Shown: positions 17,384 through 24,205 of the stretch, piece after piece | Layout: each line of letters opens with the position of its first letter | How positions within the stretch are numbered: position 1 is the stretch's first letter | The notes under the pieces: generated by a model | The model's input: the letters and a program-made list of their open reading frames with translations, nothing else | Told to the model about the DNA's origin: nothing | Database searches by the model: none | Translations under genes and position numbers: made by a program | Origin: CAWDYA01 sp963806495 | Lineage (GTDB): Bacteria; Acidobacteriota; Polarisedimenticolia; JACPZX01; DASXTC01 | Direction: 5' to 3' | Assembly (NCBI GenBank): GCA_963806495.1 | Contig: CAWDYA010000008.1 | Location: 496,001-560,000 of the forward strand | Length of the DNA: 64,000 bases

Positions 17384-18811
17384 TTATATTATACGTTTCG
17401 ATTCGTTCAGATCCACCCGGGGCGTGTATTCCAGCCTCGCCACCAGCGTCGTCTCGCCGGTCAGCCGATACGGGTGCCCCACCCGCTGTCCCACGACCCA
17501 GGCGATACCCTCGGACCCGACCACGAGCGGCAGCGCATCGCGCAGCCGGCGCGGGACTTTCCGGTCGATCAGGAACTCCTTGAGCCTGCGAGAGCCCGGC
17601 GCCCCCAGCGGATGGAACCTGTCGCCGGGCCGGCGGCTCCTGACCGTGACGTGAGGGCCGAGACGGCTCGCGTCGAGCAGCGCCACCCGGCCGGAATCCG
17701 GGGCTTCCTGCGCGGGATCGGCCCCCACCTCCGCGCGTGGAAGCAGCCGTGCCTCGACACGCCCCGCACCGGCCGGCAGCTCGACTCTCCCCGGCACAGC
17801 GAGCGGGATGGCGTAAGGCTCCGCCGCCGGGGCGGTCTCCTCCACGTCCTCCGGTCCGGCCAGACGCAGGGACAACCCGTCCAGCCGGGCCTCTATTCCC
17901 CCACCCATCCGGAGACGGTCACCGTCGCCTCCCCTGCCGGCCAGCCGGAGCAGGCCGTTTATATCGGCCAGCCGTGCTCCCCGCGGGTCGCCCCCGGCGC
18001 GCCTGATCATGAGACGCGCGACCCGCATCCCGAGCGGCCGTGGCAGGCCCGCGAGCTCCACTCCGGTCACCTCCCCGCCCCGGCCGCGCAGCCAGCCGCG
18101 CGCCAGACCGTCGAGGTATCGATCCTCCAGGGCGAGGATCCCCGCCGCCCGTCCCAGCGCCTCCACCGCGCGCGGGTTCATCTCCTCGAGCGCCGGCAGC
18201 AGGCGCGCCCTGACCCGGTTGCGCAGGTAGCGCGGATCGGCGTTGCTCGCATCCTCCCGGAAAGGCTGCCCAATCCCGGCGAGCCAGGCGCGCACCATGG
18301 CCCGCCGCACTCCGAGCAGCGGGCGGATCAGCCGGCCCGGTCCTTTCACCCTCATCCCGGACAGCCCGCGCCGGCCGGAGCCACGCGCGAGCCTCATCAG
18401 GACCGTCTCGGCCTGGTCGTCCATCGTGTGGGCCAGGGCGATCCGGCTGCACCCGCTTCTCTCCGCCGCCTCCTCGAGCAGGAGCCGGCGCGTGCGGCGC
18501 AGCACCTCCTCCGCCGGCGGACGGCCGCTGGGGCGGGGCGCGGGCTCGGGCGCCCGCAGGCTCACGCACTCGAGGCCGAGACGGCCGGCGAGCTCCTCCA
18601 CGAATCGCTGGTCGGCCTCGGAGGCCTCCCCGCGCAGCCCGTGGTTGACGTGAGCGACCCTCAGGCGGAGATCGACGTCGCGCGCTCGATCCGTCAGGAG
18701 CCGGAGCAGGGCGACCGAATCGCCGCCGCCGGAGACGGCAACGAGGATCGTGTCGCCGGGCGCGAGGAGCCCGTGGGTTCGCAGCGTATCGCGGAAAATC
18801 TCGAGGATCAT
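17384..18811 (-). CDS. tilS: tRNA(Ile)-lysidine synthetase
   Basis: TilS ligates lysine to C34 of the CAU-anticodon tRNA-Ile, changing it from Met- to Ile-decoding. The 475-residue product carries the PP-loop SGGGDS (27-32), an N-terminal ATP-pyrophosphatase domain with AHTMDDQAETVLMRLARGSG near 128-147, and the C-terminal substrate-binding domain (RRPGDRFHPLGAPGSRRLKEFLID near 385-408). Its ATG is only 9 nt after the encoded CCA of a CAU-anticodon tRNA on the same strand, and no Shine-Dalgarno sequence lies in the gap. Precise tRNA 3' processing would leave a nearly leaderless tilS message. Confidence 0.95.
   Translation of the reverse strand: MILEIFRDTLRTHGLLAPGDTILVAVSGGGDSVALLRLLTDRARDVDLRLRVAHVNHGLRGEASEADQRFVEELAGRLGLECVSLRAPEPAPRPSGRPPAEEVLRRTRRLLLEEAAERSGCSRIALAHTMDDQAETVLMRLARGSGRRGLSGMRVKGPGRLIRPLLGVRRAMVRAWLAGIGQPFREDASNADPRYLRNRVRARLLPALEEMNPRAVEALGRAAGILALEDRYLDGLARGWLRGRGGEVTGVELAGLPRPLGMRVARLMIRRAGGDPRGARLADINGLLRLAGRGGDGDRLRMGGGIEARLDGLSLRLAGPEDVEETAPAAEPYAIPLAVPGRVELPAGAGRVEARLLPRAEVGADPAQEAPDSGRVALLDASRLGPHVTVRSRRPGDRFHPLGAPGSRRLKEFLIDRKVPRRLRDALPLVVGSEGIAWVVGQRVGHPYRLTGETTLVARLEYTPRVDLNESKRII
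17388..17393 (-). promoter_or_regulatory. Consensus -10 box upstream of ftsH
   Basis: On the minus strand TATAAT occurs inside a short AT-rich patch that straddles the tilS stop codon, about 45 nt before the ftsH start. A perfect -10 is rare in this GC-rich sequence. No good -35 box is seen at 16-18 bp, so activity may need an activator or an extended -10. Confidence 0.45.
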
Positions 18812-18820
18812 CGTGTGGGT

Positions 18821-18897
18821 TGGTAGCGGAGGAGGGACTTGAACCCCCGACGCCGCGGATATGAGCCGCGTGCTCTAACCACCTGAGCTACTCCGCC
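18821..18897 (-). tRNA. tRNA with CAT anticodon (elongator Met or Ile2)
   Basis: The minus strand folds fully. Acceptor GGCGGAG pairs with CTCCGCT (terminal G-U), then A73 and CCA. The anticodon arm is CGCGG-CTCATAT-CCGCG, giving CAT. It is not an initiator tRNA, since position 1 is a paired G and the three G-C pairs of the initiator anticodon stem are absent. Whether it is tRNA-Met or lysidine-modified tRNA-Ile2 cannot be settled by eye. Its place 9 nt before tilS makes the Ile2 reading attractive. Confidence 0.9.
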
Positions 18898-18962
18898 ACC
18901 GCCTGTCCAATGGAGCGCTCAGACTAGGTCAGCACGGCGGGATAGTCAAGATGGCACAGTGT

Positions 18963-18968
18963 TATAAT
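18963..18968 (+). promoter_or_regulatory. Consensus -10 box for the zinc protein-hemB-hemL unit
   Basis: TATAAT sits 35 nt before the GTG start of the small Cys-rich gene, in an AT-richer pocket. A weak -35-like TAGTCA lies at 18943-18948, but the 14 bp spacing is short. It is divergent from the tRNA/tilS unit. Confidence 0.5.
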
Positions 18969-19002
18969 GCGACGACTGCCCAACTCTCATGAGAGGAGTG
19001 CC

Positions 19003-19173
19003 GTGCAGGAAGAAGCGTGTTCCCGGTGCTCGGCAAAGGGAGAACGGGTCAAGCTCAAGAAGTGCCCGATTTGCTTCAAGATGTTCTGCGAGACCTGCCA
19101 GGTAAGCCGCGGCGGTCGGTTGTTCTGCAGCAGCCACTGCGCGCACTATTTCTTCTGGGGCGAGGAGGATTGA
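19003..19173 (+). CDS. Small Cys-rich zinc-binding protein
   Basis: The 56-residue product begins at GTG 19003, chosen for GAGAGGAG at 18991-18998. It holds nine cysteines and one His arranged as CSRC, CPICFKMFCETC and FCSSHCAH, which suggests two interleaved zinc knuckles of treble-clef type. It ends with the aromatic-acidic tail YFFWGEED. Its stop is 1 nt before the hemB start. Function unknown; it could be a redox or zinc-responsive partner of the zinc-dependent enzyme HemB, which is inference from position only. Confidence 0.7.
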   Translation: MQEEACSRCSAKGERVKLKKCPICFKMFCETCQVSRGGRLFCSSHCAHYFFWGEED

Positions 19174-19174
19174 C

Positions 19175-20170
19175 GTGGCCCGGTTCCCGGAGTCCCGCCC
19201 CAGGCGGCTGAGACGGGGCGAAGCGATCCGCGGGCTGGTGCGCGAGACCGGCCCGAAGGAGGCTCGTCTCATCCTCCCCCTGTTCGTATGCCCCGGCACG
19301 GGGGTGCGGCACGAGATCCCGTCGCTTCCCGGCGTCTTCCACCACTCGGTCGACACGCTCGTGGAGGAGGTGGCGGCCGCCCGGGACGACGGCGTGGCCG
19401 GCGTGATCCTGTTCGGCATCCCCGAGCAGAAGGACGCCAGCGGCTCGTCCGCGTGGGCGGAGGACGGCATCACGCAGCGGGCGCTCCGGGCGCTCGCGGA
19501 GAAGGTTCCCGGAATGCTGCGCGTGGCCGACGTTTGTCTGTGCGAGTACACGGACCACGGTCACTGCGGCGTCCTGACCACCGTGTCCGACCACGGGGGC
19601 GAGTCGGTGGAGATCCTCAACGACGCGACGCTCGAGCTGCTGGCACGGACCGCCGTCTCGCTCGCACAGGCCGGCGCCGACATCATCGCCCCGTCCGACA
19701 TGATGGACGGCCGCGTCGGCGCGATCCGCAGCGGCCTCGACACGGCCGGGTTCAGCCACGTGCCGATCATGTCGTATGCCGCCAAGTACGCTTCGGTGTT
19801 CTACGGCCCGTTCCGTGACGCGGCCGGGTCGGCACCGCGAACCGGGGATCGACGCGGCTACCAGATGGATCCCGCCAACGCCCGCGAGGCGATGCGTGAG
19901 ATCGCGCTCGACGTCGAGGAAGGAGCCGACATCATCATGGTGAAGCCCGCCATGCCGTATCTCGACATCATCCGCATGGCGCGCGACCGGTTCGACCTGC
20001 CGATCGCGGCCTATCAGGTCAGCGGGGAGTACTCCATGATCCAGGCCGCGGCGGCGCGCGGCATGATCGACCGGGAGCGCGCGATCGCGGAGTCGCTCAC
20101 GTCGATCCGGAGGGCCGGCGCCGACATCATCCTCACCTATTTCGCCCGCGAGGCGTCCCGGCTGCCGTGA
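19175..20170 (+). CDS. hemB: Delta-aminolevulinic acid dehydratase (porphobilinogen synthase)
   Basis: HemB joins two 5-aminolevulinate molecules to porphobilinogen. The 331-residue protein has the Cys-type zinc site CLCEYTDHGHCG (near 121-132) and the two Schiff-base lysines in SYAAKYASVFYGPFRDA and IMVKPAMPYLD. Later comes AYQVSGEYSMI. It is therefore the zinc-dependent class. The start is GTG 19175 with GAGGAGGA upstream. It overlaps hemL by 4 bp (GTGA), so the two tetrapyrrole steps are coupled. Confidence 0.97.
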   Translation: MARFPESRPRRLRRGEAIRGLVRETGPKEARLILPLFVCPGTGVRHEIPSLPGVFHHSVDTLVEEVAAARDDGVAGVILFGIPEQKDASGSSAWAEDGITQRALRALAEKVPGMLRVADVCLCEYTDHGHCGVLTTVSDHGGESVEILNDATLELLARTAVSLAQAGADIIAPSDMMDGRVGAIRSGLDTAGFSHVPIMSYAAKYASVFYGPFRDAAGSAPRTGDRRGYQMDPANAREAMREIALDVEEGADIIMVKPAMPYLDIIRMARDRFDLPIAAYQVSGEYSMIQAAAARGMIDRERAIAESLTSIRRAGADIILTYFAREASRLP

Positions 20171-21459
20171 CGCATCGACACCGCGAACGCTCCGACGAGC
20201 TGCTGAAGCGCGCGCGCCGCCTGATGCCCGGCGGCGTCAACTCCCCCGTCCGCGCCTTCAATGCGGTGGGAGGCGGCCCCGTCTTCATGGCGCGGGGGCA
20301 CGGCTCGCGGGTGGTCGATGTCGACGGCAACGAGTACATCGACTACCTCGGCTCCTGGGGCCCGCTGATCCTCGGGCACACCTTCGAGCCGGTGGTCGAG
20401 GCGATCACCCGGGTGGCGCGCGACGGGACATCGTTCGGCGCGCCCACCGAGAACGAAGCCGAGCTCGCGGAGCTCGTGACACGGTGCTTCCCCTCCATCG
20501 AGATGATCCGCATGGTGAACTCGGGCACCGAGGCCACCCTCTCGGCGCTCCGGCTCGCGCGCGGCGCCACCGGCCGCGACCTGATTGTCAAGGCGGAGGG
20601 GTGCTACCACGGGCACGTCGACGCGCTGCTGGTAAAGGCCGGCTCGGGGGTGCTCACGCTGGGCATCCCGGGCAGTCCCGGCGTGCCGGCGGCGGTGGCC
20701 GAGCAGACGCTCACCGTTCCGTACAATGACGTCGAGGCGCTGCAACGGGTCTTCGAGAGCCACACCCGGGAGATCGCCTGTCTGATCCTCGAGCCCGTGG
20801 CGGGCAACATGGGGGTGGTCCCACCGAACACCGGCTACCTCGAGGCGGCCCGCGAAATCACGCACCGGCACGGAGCGCTGCTCGTGCTCGACGAGGTCAT
20901 GTCCGGGTTCCGCGTCGCTCTCGGCGGGGCCCAGGAGCGGTTCGGGGTGTCGGCCGACATCACCACTCTGGGCAAGATCATCGGTGGCGGTCTGCCCGTG
21001 GGGGCGTACGGGGGCTCCGCCGATTTGATGCACCGGGTGGCCCCCGACGGGCCGGTCTATCAGGCCGGAACGCTTTCGGGCAATCCGCTCGCCATGGCGG
21101 CCGGGATCGAGACCCTGAAGCACATAATGCGCCCCGGCTTCTACGACCGCCTCGAGACCGTCTCGGCCCGGCTCGCCGGGGGGCTCTCCGCGGCCGCCCG
21201 GGAGGCGGGGGTGCCGGTCACCCTCAACCGGGTCGGGTCGATAATGTGCGGCTTCTTCACGCAGAGCCACGTCACCGACTTCGCCACCGCCATGACCTCG
21301 GACACGGGCCGGTACGGCAGGTTCTTCAACCACATGCTCGACCGCGGGGTCAGCCTGGCCCCCTCCCAGTACGAGGCCCTCTTCGTCTCTTCCGCCCACA
21401 CGGAGGGGGATATCGACGACACGGTGGCGGCGGCCCGGGAGTCCCTGGCCGCGCTCTGA
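20167..21459 (+). CDS. hemL: Glutamate-1-semialdehyde 2,1-aminomutase
   Basis: HemL makes 5-aminolevulinate from glutamate-1-semialdehyde using PLP, supplying HemB. The 430-residue protein has PGGVNSPVRAF near the start, SGTEATLSALRLARGATGR for cofactor binding, LDEVMSGFR, and the PLP lysine in TTLGKIIGGGLPVGAYGG. Length is normal. The GTG start overlaps the hemB stop. A short hairpin (GCCGG/CCGGC near 21488-21500) follows the stop but lacks an adjacent T-tract. Confidence 0.97.
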   Translation: MTHRHRERSDELLKRARRLMPGGVNSPVRAFNAVGGGPVFMARGHGSRVVDVDGNEYIDYLGSWGPLILGHTFEPVVEAITRVARDGTSFGAPTENEAELAELVTRCFPSIEMIRMVNSGTEATLSALRLARGATGRDLIVKAEGCYHGHVDALLVKAGSGVLTLGIPGSPGVPAAVAEQTLTVPYNDVEALQRVFESHTREIACLILEPVAGNMGVVPPNTGYLEAAREITHRHGALLVLDEVMSGFRVALGGAQERFGVSADITTLGKIIGGGLPVGAYGGSADLMHRVAPDGPVYQAGTLSGNPLAMAAGIETLKHIMRPGFYDRLETVSARLAGGLSAAAREAGVPVTLNRVGSIMCGFFTQSHVTDFATAMTSDTGRYGRFFNHMLDRGVSLAPSQYEALFVSSAHTEGDIDDTVAAARESLAAL

Positions 21460-21608
21460 GCCGCCGGGAGGGCCGAAAGGGGCGCCTGCCGGAATCCGGC
21501 GCCATAAACGGCTTTTGGCGATTCCACCCAGGGCCTGTGCTATGATCCCGGTTGCGGTGGTCAGACCCGGGGGGTGCGGGCCCTACCGGAACGAGGAGGT
21601 TCAGGACA

Positions 21609-22832
21609 ATGGTATCGATCACGAAGAAGGCTCTCGGAGCCCTCGGCCTCGGGGCGATCACTCTCGCCCTGATAGCCGTCGGCTCGGCCGCCTGCAGCAA
21701 GGGCGAGCTCGAGAAAGGGCTTTCGGGTCCCGTCCCGTCCAACTCCCAGGAGCTGATGGCGGAGCTGCAGGCACAGAAGGAACGGATTGACCACGCGAGC
21801 GACGACATGATGAAGCGGATCGATCAGTTCAACGCGACGCGCGGACCGGGCGAGAAGAAAGTCCAGTTCAGCGAGGTGTTCTACTCGGACCTCAACCCCG
21901 AGCAGCGTGATGCGCCCGACCAGCTGCTCAAGGAAGAGAAGAACCCGAGCTACAAGAACCTGCTGACCCAGATCGTCGCGGACCGCACCAAGATCCAGGA
22001 ACTCACGGACAACGTGACGCACCTCGAGCAGAAGCTCAACGATCAGTTCGTCATCGCCAAGAAGGGGGACACCCACTACGATCTGGCGCACGACTACCTG
22101 ATCAACGCGGGCGTGAGCGAGGACAAGGCGAAGGAGCTGCTCAGCCAGATTGACCTGAGCGAGGACATCCTTCCCGGCTTCAAGATTTGGTACAACTACG
22201 ACCCCGAGAAGGACACCTTCAAGACGTACGTGACCCAGGGAGACGCGGGGCAGACCCCGCTGGCGGTCAAGCGGGCCGTCAAGCGCCAGCTCATCGGCGA
22301 GCGTGACGCCGCCGTCGCCAAGGCCACGGCGCTCGAGCAGACCAAGGCCGAGCTCGAGGGAGACATCTCCGGGCTGCGGGACGACATCAAGGATTTCGAG
22401 GACCGCCGCGACAACCTGAGTGTGCAGGTTGCGGATTTCGAAGCCCGCAACGACCAGCTCCAGGAGCACACCGAGCAGCTGTCCTCCGATTTGGAGTCCC
22501 GGCGCAATTCGATGTACTACCACGCCGGCTCCGAGAAGGCGCTGGCCCAGCAGGGCGTGCTGACCCGGTTCCTCAAGAACCTCAAGGACGTCAAGGGCGT
22601 CTCGTTCGACGAATCGCTCGATCTACGCCAGGCCCAGACCATCAACTTCGCACCGGAGAACTACGGGCTGAAGTCGATCAAGGGTGTCGAGGTCTGGCCG
22701 GAGGCCTTCAAGGAGGGCCGTGACTACACCATCCAGGTGAGCGAGGATGGCGGCAGCGCGACGGTCCGGATTGTCGACCCGAACATCTTCCGCCAGCAGA
22801 GAGTGCTCTTCTCCCTGCGCGGCGAGACCTAG
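21609..22832 (+). CDS. Envelope protein with LysM-like domain and coiled coils
   Basis: The 407-residue product has a lipoprotein-like N-terminus (hydrophobic about 14-26, then SAACSKG), although the position three before Cys is Ser rather than Leu. Residues 40-70 and 125-150 are helical. A LysM-like stretch at about 150-200 reads AKKGDTHYDLAHDYL...DILPGFKIWYNY. A long coiled coil covers about 225-300. A beta-rich tail at about 330-405 ends RQQRVLFSLRG. It is probably a periplasmic structural or peptidoglycan-binding protein. The ATG follows GAGGAGG, TATGAT lies at 21541-21546, and a strong terminator follows. Confidence 0.7.
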   Translation: MVSITKKALGALGLGAITLALIAVGSAACSKGELEKGLSGPVPSNSQELMAELQAQKERIDHASDDMMKRIDQFNATRGPGEKKVQFSEVFYSDLNPEQRDAPDQLLKEEKNPSYKNLLTQIVADRTKIQELTDNVTHLEQKLNDQFVIAKKGDTHYDLAHDYLINAGVSEDKAKELLSQIDLSEDILPGFKIWYNYDPEKDTFKTYVTQGDAGQTPLAVKRAVKRQLIGERDAAVAKATALEQTKAELEGDISGLRDDIKDFEDRRDNLSVQVADFEARNDQLQEHTEQLSSDLESRRNSMYYHAGSEKALAQQGVLTRFLKNLKDVKGVSFDESLDLRQAQTINFAPENYGLKSIKGVEVWPEAFKEGRDYTIQVSEDGGSATVRIVDPNIFRQQRVLFSLRGET

Positions 22833-22858
22833 ACCCGACCGACCACCCGCTTCCACGG

Positions 22859-22887
22859 CCCGGCTCCCCACGGAGCCGGGCTTTTTC
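22859..22887 (+). terminator. Rho-independent terminator
   Basis: A perfect 10-bp stem GCCCGGCTCC/GGAGCCGGGC with a 4-nt loop is followed by TTTTT. It lies 27 nt after the stop of the coiled-coil envelope gene and is the clearest intrinsic terminator in the window. Confidence 0.92.
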
Positions 22888-23120
22888 TTGCCCATCCGCC
22901 GACCACCGCCTGTCCGGGCGGAGCGGCACCGGCCGGCCGCCCCCTGTCGCCTCCCCGCGCCCACGGGATAACACACGCCTCGGCACGGCTCGCCGCCCGC
23001 CCGGCGGTCGTCTCGCCTCAGCATCCGCTCGACCACGCGCGCCCGGCGCGCGTTCCGGCCTCGCTCCTGATGGCCTCGTCGTGTGTTTCCCGCGGGCGCC
23101 AGTCGAAGGCGCGCGGGCGA

Positions 23121-23258
23121 CCCGGCGAACGGACCCACCCGAGGGACCTCTCGGACCGAGCCGGTTGCCGCGCCGGGCGCGGCGGCGAGGGAGAGGGAGG
23201 TGGGCGCGCCGCTCGGGCGGCGCGCAACACCGACCCGAGGGGGGTCGCGTTCGCCGGG
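23121..23258 (+). repeat. Dispersed GC-rich element, copy 3
   Basis: This 138 bp copy has perfect 11-bp terminal inverted repeats: CCCGGCGAACG (23121-23131) and CGTTCGCCGGG (23248-23258). The interior matches copy 1 almost base for base, including CCGAG/CTCGG, GCCGCGC/GCGCGGC and the GCGCGCCGC/GCGGCGCGC stem with TCGG loop. It is 233 bp beyond the intrinsic terminator and 125 bp before the stop of the convergent methyltransferase gene. Confidence 0.88.
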
Positions 23259-23275
23259 AAGTGGGAGGCCCCGGC

Positions 23276-23335
23276 GTGGGTTCTCGCGCGGGCGCGGGGA
23301 CGATCCGCGTGTGGGTTCTCCCGCGGGCGCGGGGG
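23276..23335 (+). repeat. Two imperfect 25-bp direct repeats
   Basis: Units at 23276-23300 and 23311-23335 share GTGGGTTCTC and GCGGGCGCGGGG, differing at two positions, with a 35-bp period. A related fragment (TTTCCCGCGGGCGCC) occurs near 23086-23100, before repeat copy 3. They may be debris of further repeat insertion. Confidence 0.5.
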
Positions 23336-23383
23336 TATCCCGAGAGCGGCAGGGTCGCGTTCGCAGGGGAGCGGTTCGGGAAC

Positions 23384-24205
23384 TCAGCGCGTCAGCACGA
23401 TCACCGTCATGCGGCACAGCCGGCCGAGCGGCGGGCAGACCGCCAGCAGCGCGCGGTCGATCGCGTTGAGGACGGCGAACGACCGCCGGTACCGATCCGC
23501 CTCCACGATGATCTTTTTCCAGTACCGTTCCTTGTTCGGATCGGCCCGCTCCACGAAGTAGAACCAGAGGAAGAGCGTCAGCGTGAAGAGCTGGAACTCG
23601 CGGTGCCTCATGGCGGCAAAGCCCTGCGACAGCCGCCTGAAGTCCCGGAAGCGCAGCGGGACCTCGTCAGGAGTGCGGGTCTCGGGCGACAGGTTCCTGA
23701 AAAGGTTGATGACGGGATTGTGCCCGAGCGGCTCGGCGAACACCGCCACGCCGCCCGGCCGCAGGACCCTCAGGATCTCTCCGCGGGCGCGATCGAGATC
23801 CAGATGGTGCAGCACGTCGTGGCCGAACACGGCCGCGAAGGTCGCATCCGGAAACGGCAGCGACTCACCGGGCCCGACGTGGAAACGGACCCGATCCTCC
23901 ACCCCCTGCTTCCGGGCCAGCCGGCGTGTGACCTCCACCATGCCCGGAGAGATGTCGATGGCATCGACCTGCGCCCCCTGCAGCGCGAGCCATGCCGTGG
24001 TCTCGCCATAGCCGCAGCCGAGGTCGAGCACGCGCCGGCCGGCCACCGGACCGAGGGCGCGCAGAGCCCAGGAGGTCTCCGGCGTGGTCGGGCACGACGC
24101 GAGACGTGCGGGATCCAGCCCGGCCACCTCCACCCCGGCGGCCCATCGATCGTGAAACTCCCGCTCCCGCTGCTGTCGCTCGCCCAGATCGCCACCGGCG
24201 CTCAC
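23384..24205 (-). CDS. SAM-dependent methyltransferase, class I
   Basis: The 273-residue protein shows the class I fold. The SAM loop is VLDLGCGYGETT near 58-69, an acidic strand end (VDAIDISPGMVEVTRR) follows, then LPFPDATFAAVFGHDVLHHLD and ILRVLRPGGVAVFAEPLG. The substrate is unknown; the genes before it encode glycan transfer, so a glycan or lipid acceptor is plausible. GTG 24205 overlaps the upstream glycosyltransferase stop by 4 bp. It is the last gene of the eight-gene minus operon that begins with a TPR gene at 34.4 kb. Confidence 0.85.
   Translation of the reverse strand: MSAGGDLGERQQREREFHDRWAAGVEVAGLDPARLASCPTTPETSWALRALGPVAGRRVLDLGCGYGETTAWLALQGAQVDAIDISPGMVEVTRRLARKQGVEDRVRFHVGPGESLPFPDATFAAVFGHDVLHHLDLDRARGEILRVLRPGGVAVFAEPLGHNPVINLFRNLSPETRTPDEVPLRFRDFRRLSQGFAAMRHREFQLFTLTLFLWFYFVERADPNKERYWKKIIVEADRYRRSFAVLNAIDRALLAVCPPLGRLCRMTVIVLTR

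Larger units (their letters stand above)
22833..23383. other. 551 bp convergent intergenic region
   Basis: Between the coiled-coil envelope gene (plus) and the methyltransferase gene (minus) this gap holds an intrinsic terminator, repeat copy 3, and two imperfect 25-bp direct repeats. No coding frame with family resemblance is visible. The long open frames here follow from GC content and run through the repeat. Confidence 0.6.

Noticed and set aside
23276..23335. CRISPR-like array
   Set aside because: Only two imperfect units with a 10-bp gap and no cas genes in the window.
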